64,000 nucleotides of DNA from Phocaeicola_A sp045647865 (GTDB taxonomy: Bacteria; Bacteroidota; Bacteroidia; Bacteroidales; Bacteroidaceae), in contig JAZRMW010000043.1 in the NCBI GenBank assembly GCA_045647865.1, positions 9,324-73,323 of the forward strand. The letters are read 5' to 3'. Made by a program: the position numbers and the translations under genes. The stretch's first letter is position 1. Every line of letters starts with the position of its first letter. The notes under the pieces are model-generated. The model saw nothing but the letters and a program-made list of their open reading frames with translations, was not told the origin of the DNA and searched no databases. Shown piece by piece: positions 1 to 9,312 of this stretch.

Positions 1-1
1 C

Positions 2-295
2 TTCTACATCACCGTGGATGGGACCATCTGGACGGGACGGCCGCTGAATCAGGTAGGAGCGCACTGCAAAGGCTACAACGCCCACTCCATCGGCATCTGC
101 TACGAAGGAGGACTGGACGAGGAGGGACGCCCCTGTGACACGCGCACGCTACTACAGAAAGCGGCCCTGGTAGCACTCATCAACAAATTGCGTGAATTCT
201 ATCCCAATGCGGATGTGGTGGGACACAACGACTTGAATCTGCATAAGGCATGCCCCTGCTTCAGTGCGGTGGAGGAGTATAATAGCCCCCTCTGA
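2..295 (+). CDS. N-acetylmuramoyl-L-alanine amidase, C-terminal part (truncated by window start)
   Basis: Reading is open from the first codons of the window, so the N-terminus is missing; 97 codons plus TGA are visible. The fragment carries the hallmarks of Amidase_2 / peptidoglycan-recognition folds: an early beta-strand ending in DGTIWTGRPL, a Y-N-A-H-S-IGICYEGG segment, a helix ALVALINKLREFYPNADVVGHNDL and a closing K-ACPCF that supplies the zinc-site region. Enzymes of this family cleave the amide bond between N-acetylmuramate and the stem peptide. In Bacteroidales such short lysozyme-like amidases are often stand-alone genes or phage-derived; the upstream context needed to decide is outside the window. 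It is followed at once by a nested inverted-repeat region that separates it from the convergent Na/Pi transporter gene. Confidence 0.85.
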   Translation, partial: FYITVDGTIWTGRPLNQVGAHCKGYNAHSIGICYEGGLDEEGRPCDTRTLLQKAALVALINKLREFYPNADVVGHNDLNLHKACPCFSAVEEYNSPL

Positions 296-507
296 CTCCC
301 CCCGAAGGGGGAGGATAAGTGAAGATTCTTTAGGAGTGTAGAAGTGTAGGAGTGACGCTGCGCTTAGGAGTGTAGACGATACTGTTGCTATCTTTCTTTA
401 GGATTGAAAAATGAAGAGTGAAGAATCCAATAGTCTTTGCACTATGATTCTTCACTCTTCATTCTTCACTTTATCCTCCCCCCCTTGGGGGGATTAGAGG
501 GGGGCTT
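283..507. repeat. Nested inverted repeats between convergent genes
   Basis: The whole gap between the amidase and the Na/Pi transporter is one nested palindromic structure. The outer arms (about 285-300 and 491-506) are C-rich and G-rich copies of a CCCCCTCTGAC / AGAGGGGGG type. Each arm holds its own small hairpin built from CCCCCC-GAAGGGGG or its mirror. The inner arms 411-427 and 446-462 are a perfect 17-bp inverted repeat (ATGAAGAGTGAAGAATC). Between them are two copies of TAGGAGTGTAGA. Such a structure between convergent genes would work as a two-way terminator. The C/G-rich part recurs elsewhere in the window (37525, 39526, 50252). Confidence 0.75.
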
Positions 508-508
508 T

Positions 509-2203
509 TTACTGCTTCTTTTCGCGCACGTCAGTCTGAGCCTCTACAACATTCACTACGTAGTCGCCCAACTTTTCACACTCACCAATGATGTCCATGT
601 AGTGGACACCCATCTGATAACCGTATTCTTTGTTATTAACGTCCAAAATGTTTTGGTTCTTCAACTGGTTTCGGTAATTATTGATTTCCGTTTCAATATT
701 GAAGCTTTGATTCACATCTGTATGCGTGGGATTTTCTAACAGACGAAGCATCTGTTCCAATGCCTGGTCGGTGAGGTTCATCATCTGTCCGATACGTTCG
801 TACTGTTTCGGAGTAAAATCTTCCTTGCCATTGTGCTTACGATTGAAGGTTCTGGCCAGGTTATAACAGCTGTCACCAATACTCTCGATTTCGGTCACTT
901 CGCGAAGCATGGCACGTATTTGCAACTTACTTTCAGAACTGAGTCGTCCTTCTGACACTTGGTTCAAATAGTTGGCAATTTCAACCTCCATATTGTCGCT
1001 GATGCTTTCATATTTCTCAATGCGGCTAAAAGTTTTGTTGAATTCACTACCATTTTCTGCATTCATCAAACTACGCACCATACCAAACATTTTGTGTGTA
1101 CGCTGTGCAAAGAGATTAATTTCCTTACGAGCCTGTAAAATAGAAAGTTCTGCGGTAGAGAGCATACCTCCTGAGATAAAGCGCAAACGGAATTCCTCTT
1201 CATCCTCTTTCTTAGAAGGAATAATCAAGCATACAGTCTTCTCTATAAACTTCACAAACCAAATGAGGATAAGCACGTTGCAGATATTAAACGTAGTATG
1301 GAAAGCCGACAGCATTAAGGGTACAGCCACTTCTGTTTCTGTAGATCCTAATACATTGTGAACGAACCATGTGATACCACTCGTCAAAGGAGAAAAGACG
1401 ACAAGAACCCAAATGACACCGAAGACATTGAACATCAAGTGTGCCATAGCAGCCCGTCGTGCTTGAGTATTACCCGTGATAGCAGCCAAATTGGCGGTAA
1501 TCGTGGTACCAATATTCTCACCCAACACCAACGCAGCTCCCAATTCAAAAGAAATCCATCCGTTAGCACACATAATTAAGGTAATAGCCATCGTTGCCGC
1601 CGAAGCTTGCACAATCATTGTCAACACCGTACCGATAAGGACAAATAAGATGACAGAGAAGAACCCCATATCCGTATAGTTCTGCAGGAAAGCCAGCATT
1701 TCAGGATTATGCTTCAAGTCCGGCGCATTGCTCTGCAGCATGGAGAGTCCCATGAAAAGGAATGAGAAGCCAAAAATAAATTCACCGATGGATTTCTTGT
1801 TGCTGTTCTGTGCAAAGAGCACCGGAATCGCACCCAAAGCGAGCAAAGGCAAGGCATAATCGGCCAAACTCACCTTAAAACCAAGGATAGAGATAATCCA
1901 AGCTGTTACTGTAGTACCGATATTGGCACCCATAATCACTCCGATGGACTGAGCCAATGTTAGCAAACCGGCATTTACAAAACTCACAACCATTACAGTC
2001 GTTGCTGAAGATGACTGGATAAGCATGGTAATAAGCATACCTGTCAATACTCCCGTCACTCGATTGGTTGTCATTGCTGTTAGAATACTACGCAGGCGAT
2101 CTCCTGCAAACTTCTGAAGAGCTTCGCTCATTATCTTCATTCCGTACAGGAACAGTGCCAGCGAACCCAGCAACTTGAAGAAGTCATAAAAAGAATATTC
2201 CAT
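509..2203 (-). CDS. Na/Pi cotransporter family protein with C-terminal PhoU-like domain
   Basis: A 564-residue inner-membrane transporter expected to import phosphate with sodium. The N-terminal half has two inverted copies of the Na/Pi-cotransporter repeat, each with its signature: QSSSATT near residue 63 and the weaker QASAATM near residue 200, set among about eight hydrophobic helices. From about residue 340 the protein turns into an amphipathic helical region resembling PhoU, which in related proteins senses or regulates phosphate uptake. The start MEYSFYDFF is close behind a TATTTTTG -7 element on the minus strand at 2282-2289, so the promoter is shared back to back with that of cysS. 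The length matches bacterial NptA/YjbB-type proteins. The substrate is inferred from the family; no phosphate operon genes lie nearby. Confidence 0.9.
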   Translation of the reverse strand: MEYSFYDFFKLLGSLALFLYGMKIMSEALQKFAGDRLRSILTAMTTNRVTGVLTGMLITMLIQSSSATTVMVVSFVNAGLLTLAQSIGVIMGANIGTTVTAWIISILGFKVSLADYALPLLALGAIPVLFAQNSNKKSIGEFIFGFSFLFMGLSMLQSNAPDLKHNPEMLAFLQNYTDMGFFSVILFVLIGTVLTMIVQASAATMAITLIMCANGWISFELGAALVLGENIGTTITANLAAITGNTQARRAAMAHLMFNVFGVIWVLVVFSPLTSGITWFVHNVLGSTETEVAVPLMLSAFHTTFNICNVLILIWFVKFIEKTVCLIIPSKKEDEEEFRLRFISGGMLSTAELSILQARKEINLFAQRTHKMFGMVRSLMNAENGSEFNKTFSRIEKYESISDNMEVEIANYLNQVSEGRLSSESKLQIRAMLREVTEIESIGDSCYNLARTFNRKHNGKEDFTPKQYERIGQMMNLTDQALEQMLRLLENPTHTDVNQSFNIETEINNYRNQLKNQNILDVNNKEYGYQMGVHYMDIIGECEKLGDYVVNVVEAQTDVREKKQ

Positions 2204-2372
2204 TCTGTTTTAGTTTTATTGAATTGTTATTTAGTTACGTTTTTATGATAATATAAATTAAGCTTTGTTACATTTTCGTTGCAAAAATAGTAAAAAAACG
2301 AAAAGTAAACTATATCAGTTCCACTTTTTACCATTTTCTATGGGATTTATATGTACAAAAAAGGCAAAACCT

Positions 2373-2403
2373 TTTGTTCTCCTTCTCATTTATCGTACCT
2401 TTG
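2373..2403 (+). promoter_or_regulatory. Bacteroidota-type promoter for cysS
   Basis: A -33 box TTTG (2373-2376) and a -7 box TACCTTTG (2396-2403) are separated by 19 nt, matching the Bacteroidota sigma-ABfr consensus. Transcription would begin around 2410, which rules out the in-frame ATG-like start at 2374 and supports the ATG at 2428. Confidence 0.8.
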
Positions 2404-2427
2404 CAACTCAAAACTTATATAGAGAAT

Positions 2428-3906
2428 ATGGAACAGACACTTCTTATCTATAATACCCTAAAGCGTCAAAAAGAGGCATTCAAGCCTCTGCACGCTCCAC
2501 ATGTGGGTATGTATGTGTGCGGTCCTACTGTTTATGGCGATGCACACCTTGGACACGCCCGTCCGGCCATCACGTTCGACATCCTTTTCCGTTACCTCAC
2601 CCATTTGGGATATAAAGTTCGCTATGTGCGCAACATCACCGATGTGGGCCACTTGGAACACGATGCTGATGAGGGTGAAGATAAAATTGCCAAAAAGGCA
2701 CGCTTGGAACAATTGGAACCCATGGAAGTGGTGCAACACTACTTGAATCGCTACCACAAAGCCATGGAAGCCTTAAATGTACTTCCGCCCAGCATTGAAC
2801 CCCACGCTTCAGGACATATCATGGAACAAATCGCTTTGGTACAAGAAATATTGGACAATGGCTATGCCTATGAAAGTCGTGGTTCTGTTTATTTCGATGT
2901 GGCAAAATACAACAAAGACCATCATTATGGTAAACTCTCAGGCCGTAACCTTGATGATGTACTGAATACTACCCGTGAATTGGACGGACAAGATGAGAAA
3001 CGCAATCCTGCAGACTTTGCCCTATGGAAATGTGCCCAACCCGAACATATCATGCGTTGGCCCAGTCCCTGGAGCGACGGATTCCCAGGATGGCATTGCG
3101 AATGTACAGCCATGGGACGCAAATATTTAGGCAGTCATTTCGACATCCACGGTGGTGGTATGGATCTCGTCTTCCCCCATCACGAATGTGAGATTGCACA
3201 GAGTGTAGCCAGTCAGGGTGATGACATGGTACACTATTGGATGCATAACAACATGATAACCATCAACGGACAGAAGATGGGCAAATCATACAACAATTTC
3301 ATCAACCTCAGTGAGTTCTTTGCCGGTTCTCATCCCTTATTGGAGCAGGCATACAGCCCCATGACCATCCGATTCTTCATTCTGCAGGCCCACTATCGCA
3401 GTACAGTCGATTTCGGAAACGAGGCCTTGCAAGCCAGCGAGAAGGGATTGGCCCGACTGATGGAAGCCGTAAACAACCTCGAACGCATACAACCAGCTAC
3501 TACCAGCACCGTAGATGTAAAGGAGTTACGTCAAAAGTGTTACGATGCGATGAATGATGACCTCAATACTCCCATCGTCATCAGCCATCTGTTTGACGCC
3601 TGCCGTATCATCAACACCGTACTTGATAAGAAAGCTACTCTTACAGCCGAAGATTTGGATGAACTGAAGAGTACTCTCCATCTATTCCTCTTCGACATTC
3701 TCGGTCTGAAGGAAGAGAAAGGCGATGGTGACGGCCGCCGCGAAGAGGCATTCGGCAAGGTTGTGGATATGCTTCTCGAACAACGTATGAAGGCTAAGGC
3801 TGCCAAGGATTGGGCTACCAGCGACCTCATCCGTGACCAACTCACAGCTCTTGGATTCGAGATAAAGGATACCAAGGACGGATTCAGTTGGAAACTGAAC
3901 AAGTAA
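2428..3906 (+). CDS. cysS: Cysteinyl-tRNA synthetase
   Basis: Class I aminoacyl-tRNA synthetase of 492 residues that charges tRNA-Cys in the cytoplasm. Visible signatures are the first zinc cysteine in MYVCGPTVYG, the HIGH-type motif HLGHARP, the zinc/cysteine recognition segment GWHCECTAMG followed by HHECEIAQ, and the KMSKS-type loop QKMGKSYNN. A DALR-like helical domain follows, and the extreme C-terminus (RDQLTALGFEIKDTKDG) is the usual tRNA-binding tail. I chose the ATG at 2428 because the promoter at 2373-2403 overlaps the upstream possible start and because family members begin close to this point. The gene is separated from the MATE gene by a long palindrome. Ordinary housekeeping gene. 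Confidence 0.97.
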   Translation: MEQTLLIYNTLKRQKEAFKPLHAPHVGMYVCGPTVYGDAHLGHARPAITFDILFRYLTHLGYKVRYVRNITDVGHLEHDADEGEDKIAKKARLEQLEPMEVVQHYLNRYHKAMEALNVLPPSIEPHASGHIMEQIALVQEILDNGYAYESRGSVYFDVAKYNKDHHYGKLSGRNLDDVLNTTRELDGQDEKRNPADFALWKCAQPEHIMRWPSPWSDGFPGWHCECTAMGRKYLGSHFDIHGGGMDLVFPHHECEIAQSVASQGDDMVHYWMHNNMITINGQKMGKSYNNFINLSEFFAGSHPLLEQAYSPMTIRFFILQAHYRSTVDFGNEALQASEKGLARLMEAVNNLERIQPATTSTVDVKELRQKCYDAMNDDLNTPIVISHLFDACRIINTVLDKKATLTAEDLDELKSTLHLFLFDILGLKEEKGDGDGRREEAFGKVVDMLLEQRMKAKAAKDWATSDLIRDQLTALGFEIKDTKDGFSWKLNK

Positions 3907-3919
3907 ACTCTTTGATTAT

Positions 3920-4002
3920 TTTAGACGCAGATTGCGCGGATAACGCGGATTTTTGTTTGTTTTAATCATTTATCCGTATCATCCGCGCAATCTGTGTCTA
4001 AA
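3920..4002. repeat. Intergenic palindrome, GCGGAT family, copy 1
   Basis: Arms 3920-3950 and 3972-4002 (31 nt each) are inverted copies with a few mismatches; the core reads GATTGCGCGGATAACGCGGAT on one arm (split here as GATTGCGCGG plus ATAACGCGGAT). It lies between cysS and the MATE gene, both on the plus strand. Related copies are found at 5421, 5594, 34517 and 50847. Confidence 0.85.
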
Positions 4003-4036
4003 AGACTTTGGAATACAATCATTATTTCTCTACTTT

Positions 4037-5374
4037 ATGCGTTTGGGTAATCTAAGCCGACAATTGACCGCTTTAGCCGGTCCTATCTTCGTGGAGACTC
4101 TACTCGTAATGATGTTGGGTGGAGTGGATACGTTCATGCTCAGCCGCCACTCGGATATCAGTGTGGCAGCTGCCGGAGTAGTCAATCAGTTGATGAACCT
4201 TGTATTCCTCCTTTTTGAAGTCATATCCCTCGGAACTTCCATTCTATGTTCGCAATATATAGGAGGAGGCAAACGAGAAAAGGTAATCCAAGTGGTCGGA
4301 ATATCATTGCAGTTCAATCTGATTTTTGGTCTCTTGATAAGCATAGGGCTTTTCTTCTTTGCCGAAAACCTGTTACTATTGATGGGATTAAGACCAGACA
4401 TGATGTCCGAAGGGTTGCCGTACATGAAAATCATCGGGGCTTTTGCCTTCCTGCAGGCTCTATCCCTATCGCTTTCGGCTGCACTCCGAAGTGCCGACAA
4501 AGCCCAATACCCAATGTACGTTGCCATCGTCGTCAACATTCTCAACATCATCGGGAACTACACACTTATCTTCGGTAAGTTCGGAATGCCCGCACTCGGT
4601 ATTGAGGGAGCAGCCATCTCTACCTCCTTCTGCCGATTTGTATCGGTGGCGATCCTGCTTGTCGTCCTTTTCAAGAAACATATCCCCTCTTTCCCGAAGG
4701 AACTTTTCAAGCCATATCCATGGATAGAGTTGAGAAATCTTCTGAAGATTGGCATTCCCTCTGCCGGAGAGCATATGTCGTACTGTCTTTCACAGATTGT
4801 GATTACCTATTTCATCAACATGATTAGTAACCAAGCACTTGCAACACGAAGCTATGTAGTCAACATCATCATGTTCACCTATATATTCGCCCTATCTATG
4901 GCACAAGGAGGTGCAATCCTCATCGGACATTTGGTCGGGCAACAAAAGATTCAAGCAGCATACACGATAGGAAAACGTATCATGAGGTTGGGCGCAGCCA
5001 TGTCAGTAAGTCTATCCTTGCTGACAGCCTTTTTCGGAAAAGAGATTCTCTCCCTCCTGACTTCTGACCCCTGGATTATCACTACCGGTGCATCATTATT
5101 ATGGCTCGAAGTACTGCTTGAACACGGACGTGCACTCAACTTCTTCGGTGTAAATGCCCTCCGTAGCACAGGTGACATTTATTTCCCCGTATGCATCGGT
5201 ATCGCCGTCATGTGGACAGTACAGGTCATCGGTAGCTACGTATTAGGAATCAGCATGGGTTGGGGGTTGGTTGCCATGTGGGCAATCTTCGCTCTCGACG
5301 AAAACATCCGTGGTTTCATCTTCATACACCGTTGGAACAGCTTCAAATGGGCTGGTAAGGGATTTTTGAGGTGA
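4037..5374 (+). CDS. MATE family multidrug efflux transporter
   Basis: About 445 residues with twelve hydrophobic segments, a polytopic inner-membrane protein. The opening RQLTALAGPIFVETLLVMMLGGVDTFMLSR and the later GNYTLIFGKFGMPALGIEGAAIST and NALRSTGD segments are typical of the NorM/DinF MATE superfamily, which exports cationic drugs or metabolites in exchange for Na+ or H+. An upstream TTG in the same frame (3953) would place the start inside the palindrome at 3920-4002 and add a non-conserved leader, so I take the ATG at 4037. The real substrate cannot be told from sequence. Downstream are two further palindromes. Confidence 0.92.
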   Translation: MRLGNLSRQLTALAGPIFVETLLVMMLGGVDTFMLSRHSDISVAAAGVVNQLMNLVFLLFEVISLGTSILCSQYIGGGKREKVIQVVGISLQFNLIFGLLISIGLFFFAENLLLLMGLRPDMMSEGLPYMKIIGAFAFLQALSLSLSAALRSADKAQYPMYVAIVVNILNIIGNYTLIFGKFGMPALGIEGAAISTSFCRFVSVAILLVVLFKKHIPSFPKELFKPYPWIELRNLLKIGIPSAGEHMSYCLSQIVITYFINMISNQALATRSYVVNIIMFTYIFALSMAQGGAILIGHLVGQQKIQAAYTIGKRIMRLGAAMSVSLSLLTAFFGKEILSLLTSDPWIITTGASLLWLEVLLEHGRALNFFGVNALRSTGDIYFPVCIGIAVMWTVQVIGSYVLGISMGWGLVAMWAIFALDENIRGFIFIHRWNSFKWAGKGFLR

Positions 5375-5671
5375 ATGTATCCGAGTTTTTCTCTACACGG
5401 TGTGCAACAATGTTTCACTTTTTAGACGATGACGCGGATAACGCGGATTTTCTGATTATTATATCCGATAGATTATGATACAATCTGTGTCATCAGCGTC
5501 TAAAAATGAAATGAGGACATGTTGAACGAAAGTCCTGCAAAAGAAGAATAGGATATAGGAAGATTACAAAAACTAATAAAAGATACAAAAAAAGCGGATG
5601 ACGCAAATTACACCGTTTCAACATTGAAATCCGTGTAATCCGCGTCATCCGCACCTAAATATATTATTCAA
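5375..5671. repeat. Intergenic region with two GCGGAT-family palindromes (copies 2 and 3)
   Basis: This 297-bp gap between the convergent MATE and korB genes holds no gene. Copy 2 runs about 5421-5503: arms start TTTAGACGATGACGCGGAT and end ATCAGCGTCTAAA. Copy 3 runs 5594-5652: the arm GCGGATGACGC... pairs with ...GCGTCATCCGC, with a four-base loop around 5621-5624 and few mismatches. Convergent position suggests bidirectional termination. Confidence 0.8.
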
Positions 5672-6670
5672 TTACTTCACTTCCCAAATGTCATTGGTCA
5701 TGAGCAACTCCTGGAAGTTGTGGTACTTCTTCATACCGGCCACTTCGTCGAGTTGTTCGTGTACGGCTTCGTTGTAAGTAGGAGCCTCCACATCACGGAT
5801 GACACCGAGGGCGATGGGGAAATCAGGACCTTCCATCAAAGCCAACTTCATCTGCAAGGTATTGTCCTGACAATGGGCATCATGAACGAGGATATCCTTC
5901 TCTGTGATACCGTTCTCGCCTAACTTGACAACCTTCAGTCCAAAACCTTCCTGCATAAGGCCGTACTCCTTGTTCTCTCCGAAAATCATAGGCTTTCCAT
6001 GCTCCAAATAAATGGCATTCTTGGCACGCCCTGCAGAGGTATAGACGGACTCATGGGTGCCATCGTTGAAGATGACACAATTCTGAAGGATTTCGCATAC
6101 CGAAGCACCCTTGTGGTTAGCGGTAGCCTTCAATACATCGACAGTACCGGCCGCATCAGTAGCCACCGCACGGGCGAAGAAACGGCCACGAGCGCCGAAG
6201 CAGAGTTCTGCCGGACGGAAGGGGTCTTCCACTGTACCATAGGGAGACGACTTGCTGACGAATCCACGCGGAGAAGTGGGCGAATACTGTCCCTTGGTAA
6301 GACCATAGATGCGGTTGTTGAGCAAAATCATGTTGATGTCGATATTACGACGCACGGCATGGATGAAATGGTTACCACCAATAGCCAATCCGTCACCGTC
6401 ACCTGAAATCTGCCATACACTCATGTTGGGGTTGGCCACTTTGAAACCCGTAGAGATTGCAGCTGCACGACCGTGAATGGTCTGCATGGCATATGTATTC
6501 ATATAGTAAGGCAAGCGGCTTGAACAACCGATACCTGAGATAACCGCTGTTTCGTGAGGAGCAATACCCAATTCAGCCATTGCCTTGTGCAGCGAAGCCA
6601 AGAAGAAGTGGTCGCCACAACCCGGACACCAACGAGGTTGTCCTTTTTTGAAATCCTTTGCTGTATACAT
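5672..6670 (-). CDS. korB: 2-oxoacid:ferredoxin oxidoreductase beta subunit (2-oxoglutarate type, KorB)
   Basis: A 332-residue thiamine-diphosphate-binding subunit. With KorA it oxidatively decarboxylates a 2-oxoacid, probably 2-oxoglutarate, to the acyl-CoA while reducing ferredoxin; in anaerobes it may run in reverse. Visible motifs are QPRWCPGCGDHFF, which carries the cysteine-rich start, the TPP/Mg site GDGDGLAIGGNHFIH followed by NNRIYGLTKGQYSPTSP, and the Cys of the VCEILQNC segment. The ATG at 6670 (MYTAKDFKKGQ) is preferred over an upstream start at 6706, since family members begin at this point. It lies just downstream of korA on the same strand with a 140-nt gap that contains an inverted repeat. 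Confidence 0.93.
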   Translation of the reverse strand: MYTAKDFKKGQPRWCPGCGDHFFLASLHKAMAELGIAPHETAVISGIGCSSRLPYYMNTYAMQTIHGRAAAISTGFKVANPNMSVWQISGDGDGLAIGGNHFIHAVRRNIDINMILLNNRIYGLTKGQYSPTSPRGFVSKSSPYGTVEDPFRPAELCFGARGRFFARAVATDAAGTVDVLKATANHKGASVCEILQNCVIFNDGTHESVYTSAGRAKNAIYLEHGKPMIFGENKEYGLMQEGFGLKVVKLGENGITEKDILVHDAHCQDNTLQMKLALMEGPDFPIALGVIRDVEAPTYNEAVHEQLDEVAGMKKYHNFQELLMTNDIWEVK

Positions 6671-6690
6671 AGTGGATAAACTATTTATTT

Positions 6691-6786
6691 TGGAACACAG
6701 AGACACAAAGACATAGAGGTTTCATATTATACTCTAATGTTTCGGACAAGAGAAAAACTCAGTATCTCCGTGTCTCTGTGTGTTCC
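6691..6786. repeat. Inverted repeat between korA and korB
   Basis: Arms 6691-6714 (TGGAACACAGAGACAC...) and 6762-6786 (...GTGTCTCTGTGTGTTCCA) pair with a few mismatches around a 47-nt loop. It lies inside the probable korA-korB transcript, so it may be a processing or attenuation structure or just a palindromic repeat. It is unlike the GCGGAT family. Confidence 0.75.
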
Positions 6787-6811
6787 ATAAAATTCATATT
6801 AACTAAATATC

Positions 6812-8656
6812 TTATTTGATTAATTTCGAGAACTCGTCAACGAGTTCGCTGACTACGAACGGTTGTCCCTTCACCTCATTATATTGATAAGGAACGAAGC
6901 CATCGACCTTCATGCGGAGATATCCGGCAAACTGTCCGAGATTCTGCTCGGCCACAATTACTTTGGGATATTTCTTCAATACTTCGGCAGTATTCTTTGG
7001 AAGCGGATTAAGGTGAGTGAAATGAGCCAAAGCCACCTTCTTGCCACTCTTGTTCATCTCATCCATGGCTGAATAAAGGTGTCCGTATGTTCCACCAAAG
7101 CCAACAATTAACAAGTCTGCATCGTCTGTGCAACCTTCAACCTTTACATCGGGTACGGGGATACGTTCTACCTTTTCGGCACGTAAGCGACACATGAGGT
7201 CGTGGTTATCGGGTGCAGTAGAGATGGCACCTGTGTTGCTGTCCTTCTCCAATCCTCCGAGGATGTGAGTGTAACCCTCTTGTCCGGGGATTGCCCAATA
7301 GCGTACACCCGTTTCAGGATTACGACGATAAGGAGCATAGTTATCCTTCATCTCGGGAGTGACGTAAGGTGGATTAATGGCGGGATAGCTTGCTAAATCA
7401 GGTAATTTCCAAGCACCTGATCCGTTGGCAACGAAAGCGTCAGTAAGCAATACGACAGGAGTCATGTGCTCAAGGGCTATTTTACAAGCATCGTAAGCCG
7501 CATCGAAACACTGGGTCGGTGAAGCTGCAGCGATTACCGGCATGGGCGACTCACCGTTACGGCCAAAGAGAGCTTGCAACAAGTCGGTTTGTTCGCTCTT
7601 GGTGGGAAGACCTGTAGAAGGACCTCCACGCTGTACGTTTACCACAACCAATGGAAGTTCTGTGATAACGGCCAAGTTCATGGCTTCGCTCTTGAGACAG
7701 ACACCAGGACCTGATGTTGAAGTTACGGCCAATGCACCAGCAAAGGCTGCTCCTACAGAGGTTGCACATCCGGCAATCTCATCCTCGCACTGTACGGTAG
7801 TTACACCCAAGGACTTGTGTTTGGCCAATTCATGCAAAATATCTGTCGCCGGAGTGATGGGGTATGAACCGAGGAAGAGACGGAGGCCAGCTTTCTCGGC
7901 AGCAGCGATAAGTCCGTAAGCTGTAGCCTTGTTTCCGCTGATATCCATGTATTTGCCCGGAACCTTCACGGTAGTCTCCACCTTATAGGTATGATCTACT
8001 GAAGCATGAGTATTGTGACCATAGTCATATCCCGCACGAATAACCTTGATGTTGGCCTCAGCAACGGCAGGTTTCTTGGCAAATTTTTCGCGCAAGTAAT
8101 TTTCGGCAATGGTCAAATCGCGATTAAAGAGCCAGCATACCAGACCGAGGGCAAACATGTTACGACACTTCAACATCGACTTATTGTCCATACCTGTATC
8201 AGCCAAGCAAACCTTTACCATTTGAGTGATGGGCGCAGCAATCACATCCTGCTTGATTCCCATCTCTGCAATGGGGTCTTCAGTTTGAAAAGCAGCTTTC
8301 TCCAAGTCGCTCTTCTTGAAACTGTCAGTATCAATGATGATGCATGCCGTGGGCTTTGCAAACTTATACTGAGTCTTGAGTGCCGCTGCATTCATCGCAA
8401 CCAACACATCACATTGGTCACCGGGAGTAAACACCTTGTTGGCACCAATATGTACTTGAAATCCTGACACACCTGTAAGCGAACCTTGCGGGGCACGGAT
8501 GTCTGCCGGATAATCGGGGAAAGTACTGATGTCATTACCTACAGTTGCCGAAACAGTAGAAAAAATGTTTCCAGCCAACTGCATACCATCACCTGAGTCG
8601 CCAGAGAAACGAACCACTACCTGGTCCAATTCCTTGACTTTCATTTCATCTGCCAT
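6812..8656 (-). CDS. korA: 2-oxoacid:acceptor oxidoreductase alpha subunit, gamma-alpha fusion (KorA)
   Basis: 614 residues. The N-terminal ~200 residues are the gamma domain (VVRFSGDSGDGMQLAGNIFS, nucleotide-type fold) and the rest is the alpha domain that binds the pyrimidine end of thiamine diphosphate (NKATAYGLIAAAEKAGLRLFLGSYPITPATDIL and TSTSGPGVCLKSEAMNLAVITELPLVVVNVQRGGPSTGLPT, seen as short blocks from about residue 245). The alpha C-terminal domain ends with ADLLIVGFGGTYGH and VIVAEQNLGQFAGYLR. This fused order is the standard Bacteroidota form of the 2-oxoglutarate-type enzyme. No ferredoxin-like delta subunit is adjacent. A promoter-like pair lies upstream on the minus strand (CAAA 8803-8806; CAAAGTTC 8776-8783; 19-nt spacer). 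Confidence 0.95.
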   Translation of the reverse strand: MADEMKVKELDQVVVRFSGDSGDGMQLAGNIFSTVSATVGNDISTFPDYPADIRAPQGSLTGVSGFQVHIGANKVFTPGDQCDVLVAMNAAALKTQYKFAKPTACIIIDTDSFKKSDLEKAAFQTEDPIAEMGIKQDVIAAPITQMVKVCLADTGMDNKSMLKCRNMFALGLVCWLFNRDLTIAENYLREKFAKKPAVAEANIKVIRAGYDYGHNTHASVDHTYKVETTVKVPGKYMDISGNKATAYGLIAAAEKAGLRLFLGSYPITPATDILHELAKHKSLGVTTVQCEDEIAGCATSVGAAFAGALAVTSTSGPGVCLKSEAMNLAVITELPLVVVNVQRGGPSTGLPTKSEQTDLLQALFGRNGESPMPVIAAASPTQCFDAAYDACKIALEHMTPVVLLTDAFVANGSGAWKLPDLASYPAINPPYVTPEMKDNYAPYRRNPETGVRYWAIPGQEGYTHILGGLEKDSNTGAISTAPDNHDLMCRLRAEKVERIPVPDVKVEGCTDDADLLIVGFGGTYGHLYSAMDEMNKSGKKVALAHFTHLNPLPKNTAEVLKKYPKVIVAEQNLGQFAGYLRMKVDGFVPYQYNEVKGQPFVVSELVDEFSKLIK

Positions 8657-9142
8657 ATATTTATTAGTTTATGAGTTTTTAAATTAGCCACGAGAACAAA
8701 CTATGAACGACAAATTACAATGCGGCGTACATTTACAATTTATCACGAATAACCTGTCTCTGAATTAATGGGCTGCAAAGTTCGGAAGAAATTACGATAT
8801 AGCAAAACTTTTTCTATAAAATCTTTTTATTTCAAAACAAAATGATAGTGATTCAACGTGTTTAAGCTACATTTAGTAAGATTCTGATCTTTTTTATTTG
8901 CCATATCCATTGCCACCAAACCCTTATTCTATCCCATTGCACAGTTTGAGAGAACTCACGTTAATTATATGACAAAAAGACGGCATCAAGACTCATACAA
9001 GTGAGAATCGAATCGTTCACATGGGATATTTGCCACATGTATATAGGCAAAAACAAGGAAGTTTATCTTAATTTCTCAATAAATCAGAAAAATATTTGGC
9101 CAATCCAAAAACTTTATCTACCTTTGCACCCGCAATCAAAAA
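8657..9142. other. Divergent intergenic region korA / tRNA-Phe
   Basis: About 490 bp without a recognisable gene. It contains the korA promoter-like elements (8776-8806, minus strand), an AT-rich centre, and the tRNA promoter at its right end: TTTG 9095-9098, 20-nt spacer, TACCTTTG 9119-9126. I see nothing else in it. Confidence 0.6.
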
Positions 9143-9215
9143 GGTGCCATAGCTCAGTTGGTAGAGCAAAGGACTGAAAATCCTTGTGTCCCCGGTTCGA
9201 TTCCTGGTGGCACCA
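9143..9215 (+). tRNA. tRNA-Phe (anticodon GAA)
   Basis: A 73-nt cloverleaf: acceptor GGTGCCA pairs with TGGCACC, the D arm is GCTC-AGTTGGTA-GAGC, the anticodon stem AAGGA/TCCTT encloses loop CTGAAAA with GAA as anticodon, and the T arm contains GGTTCGATTCC. The discriminator is A and the CCA end is not encoded. A consensus Bacteroidota promoter ends 16 nt upstream and an intrinsic terminator begins 17 nt downstream, so it is a single-gene transcription unit. Confidence 0.97.
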
Positions 9216-9232
9216 CAACCAAAAATCTTACA

Positions 9233-9269
9233 AAACGTTGTAACTATTCATAGGTTACAGCGTTTTTTT
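9233..9269 (+). terminator. Rho-independent terminator of tRNA-Phe
   Basis: Stem 9233-9244 (AAACGTTGTAAC) pairs with 9254-9265 (GTTACAGCGTTT) with one G-U wobble and a 9-nt loop, followed by a run of T (9263-9269). Confidence 0.85.
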
Positions 9270-9312
9270 CGTTTAGACCCAAAAGAAAACAGATTATAAA
9301 CGTAAAAGTATT

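Noticed and set aside
2374..2427. Upstream extension of cysS
   Set aside because: Overlaps the promoter; transcription would start downstream of it.
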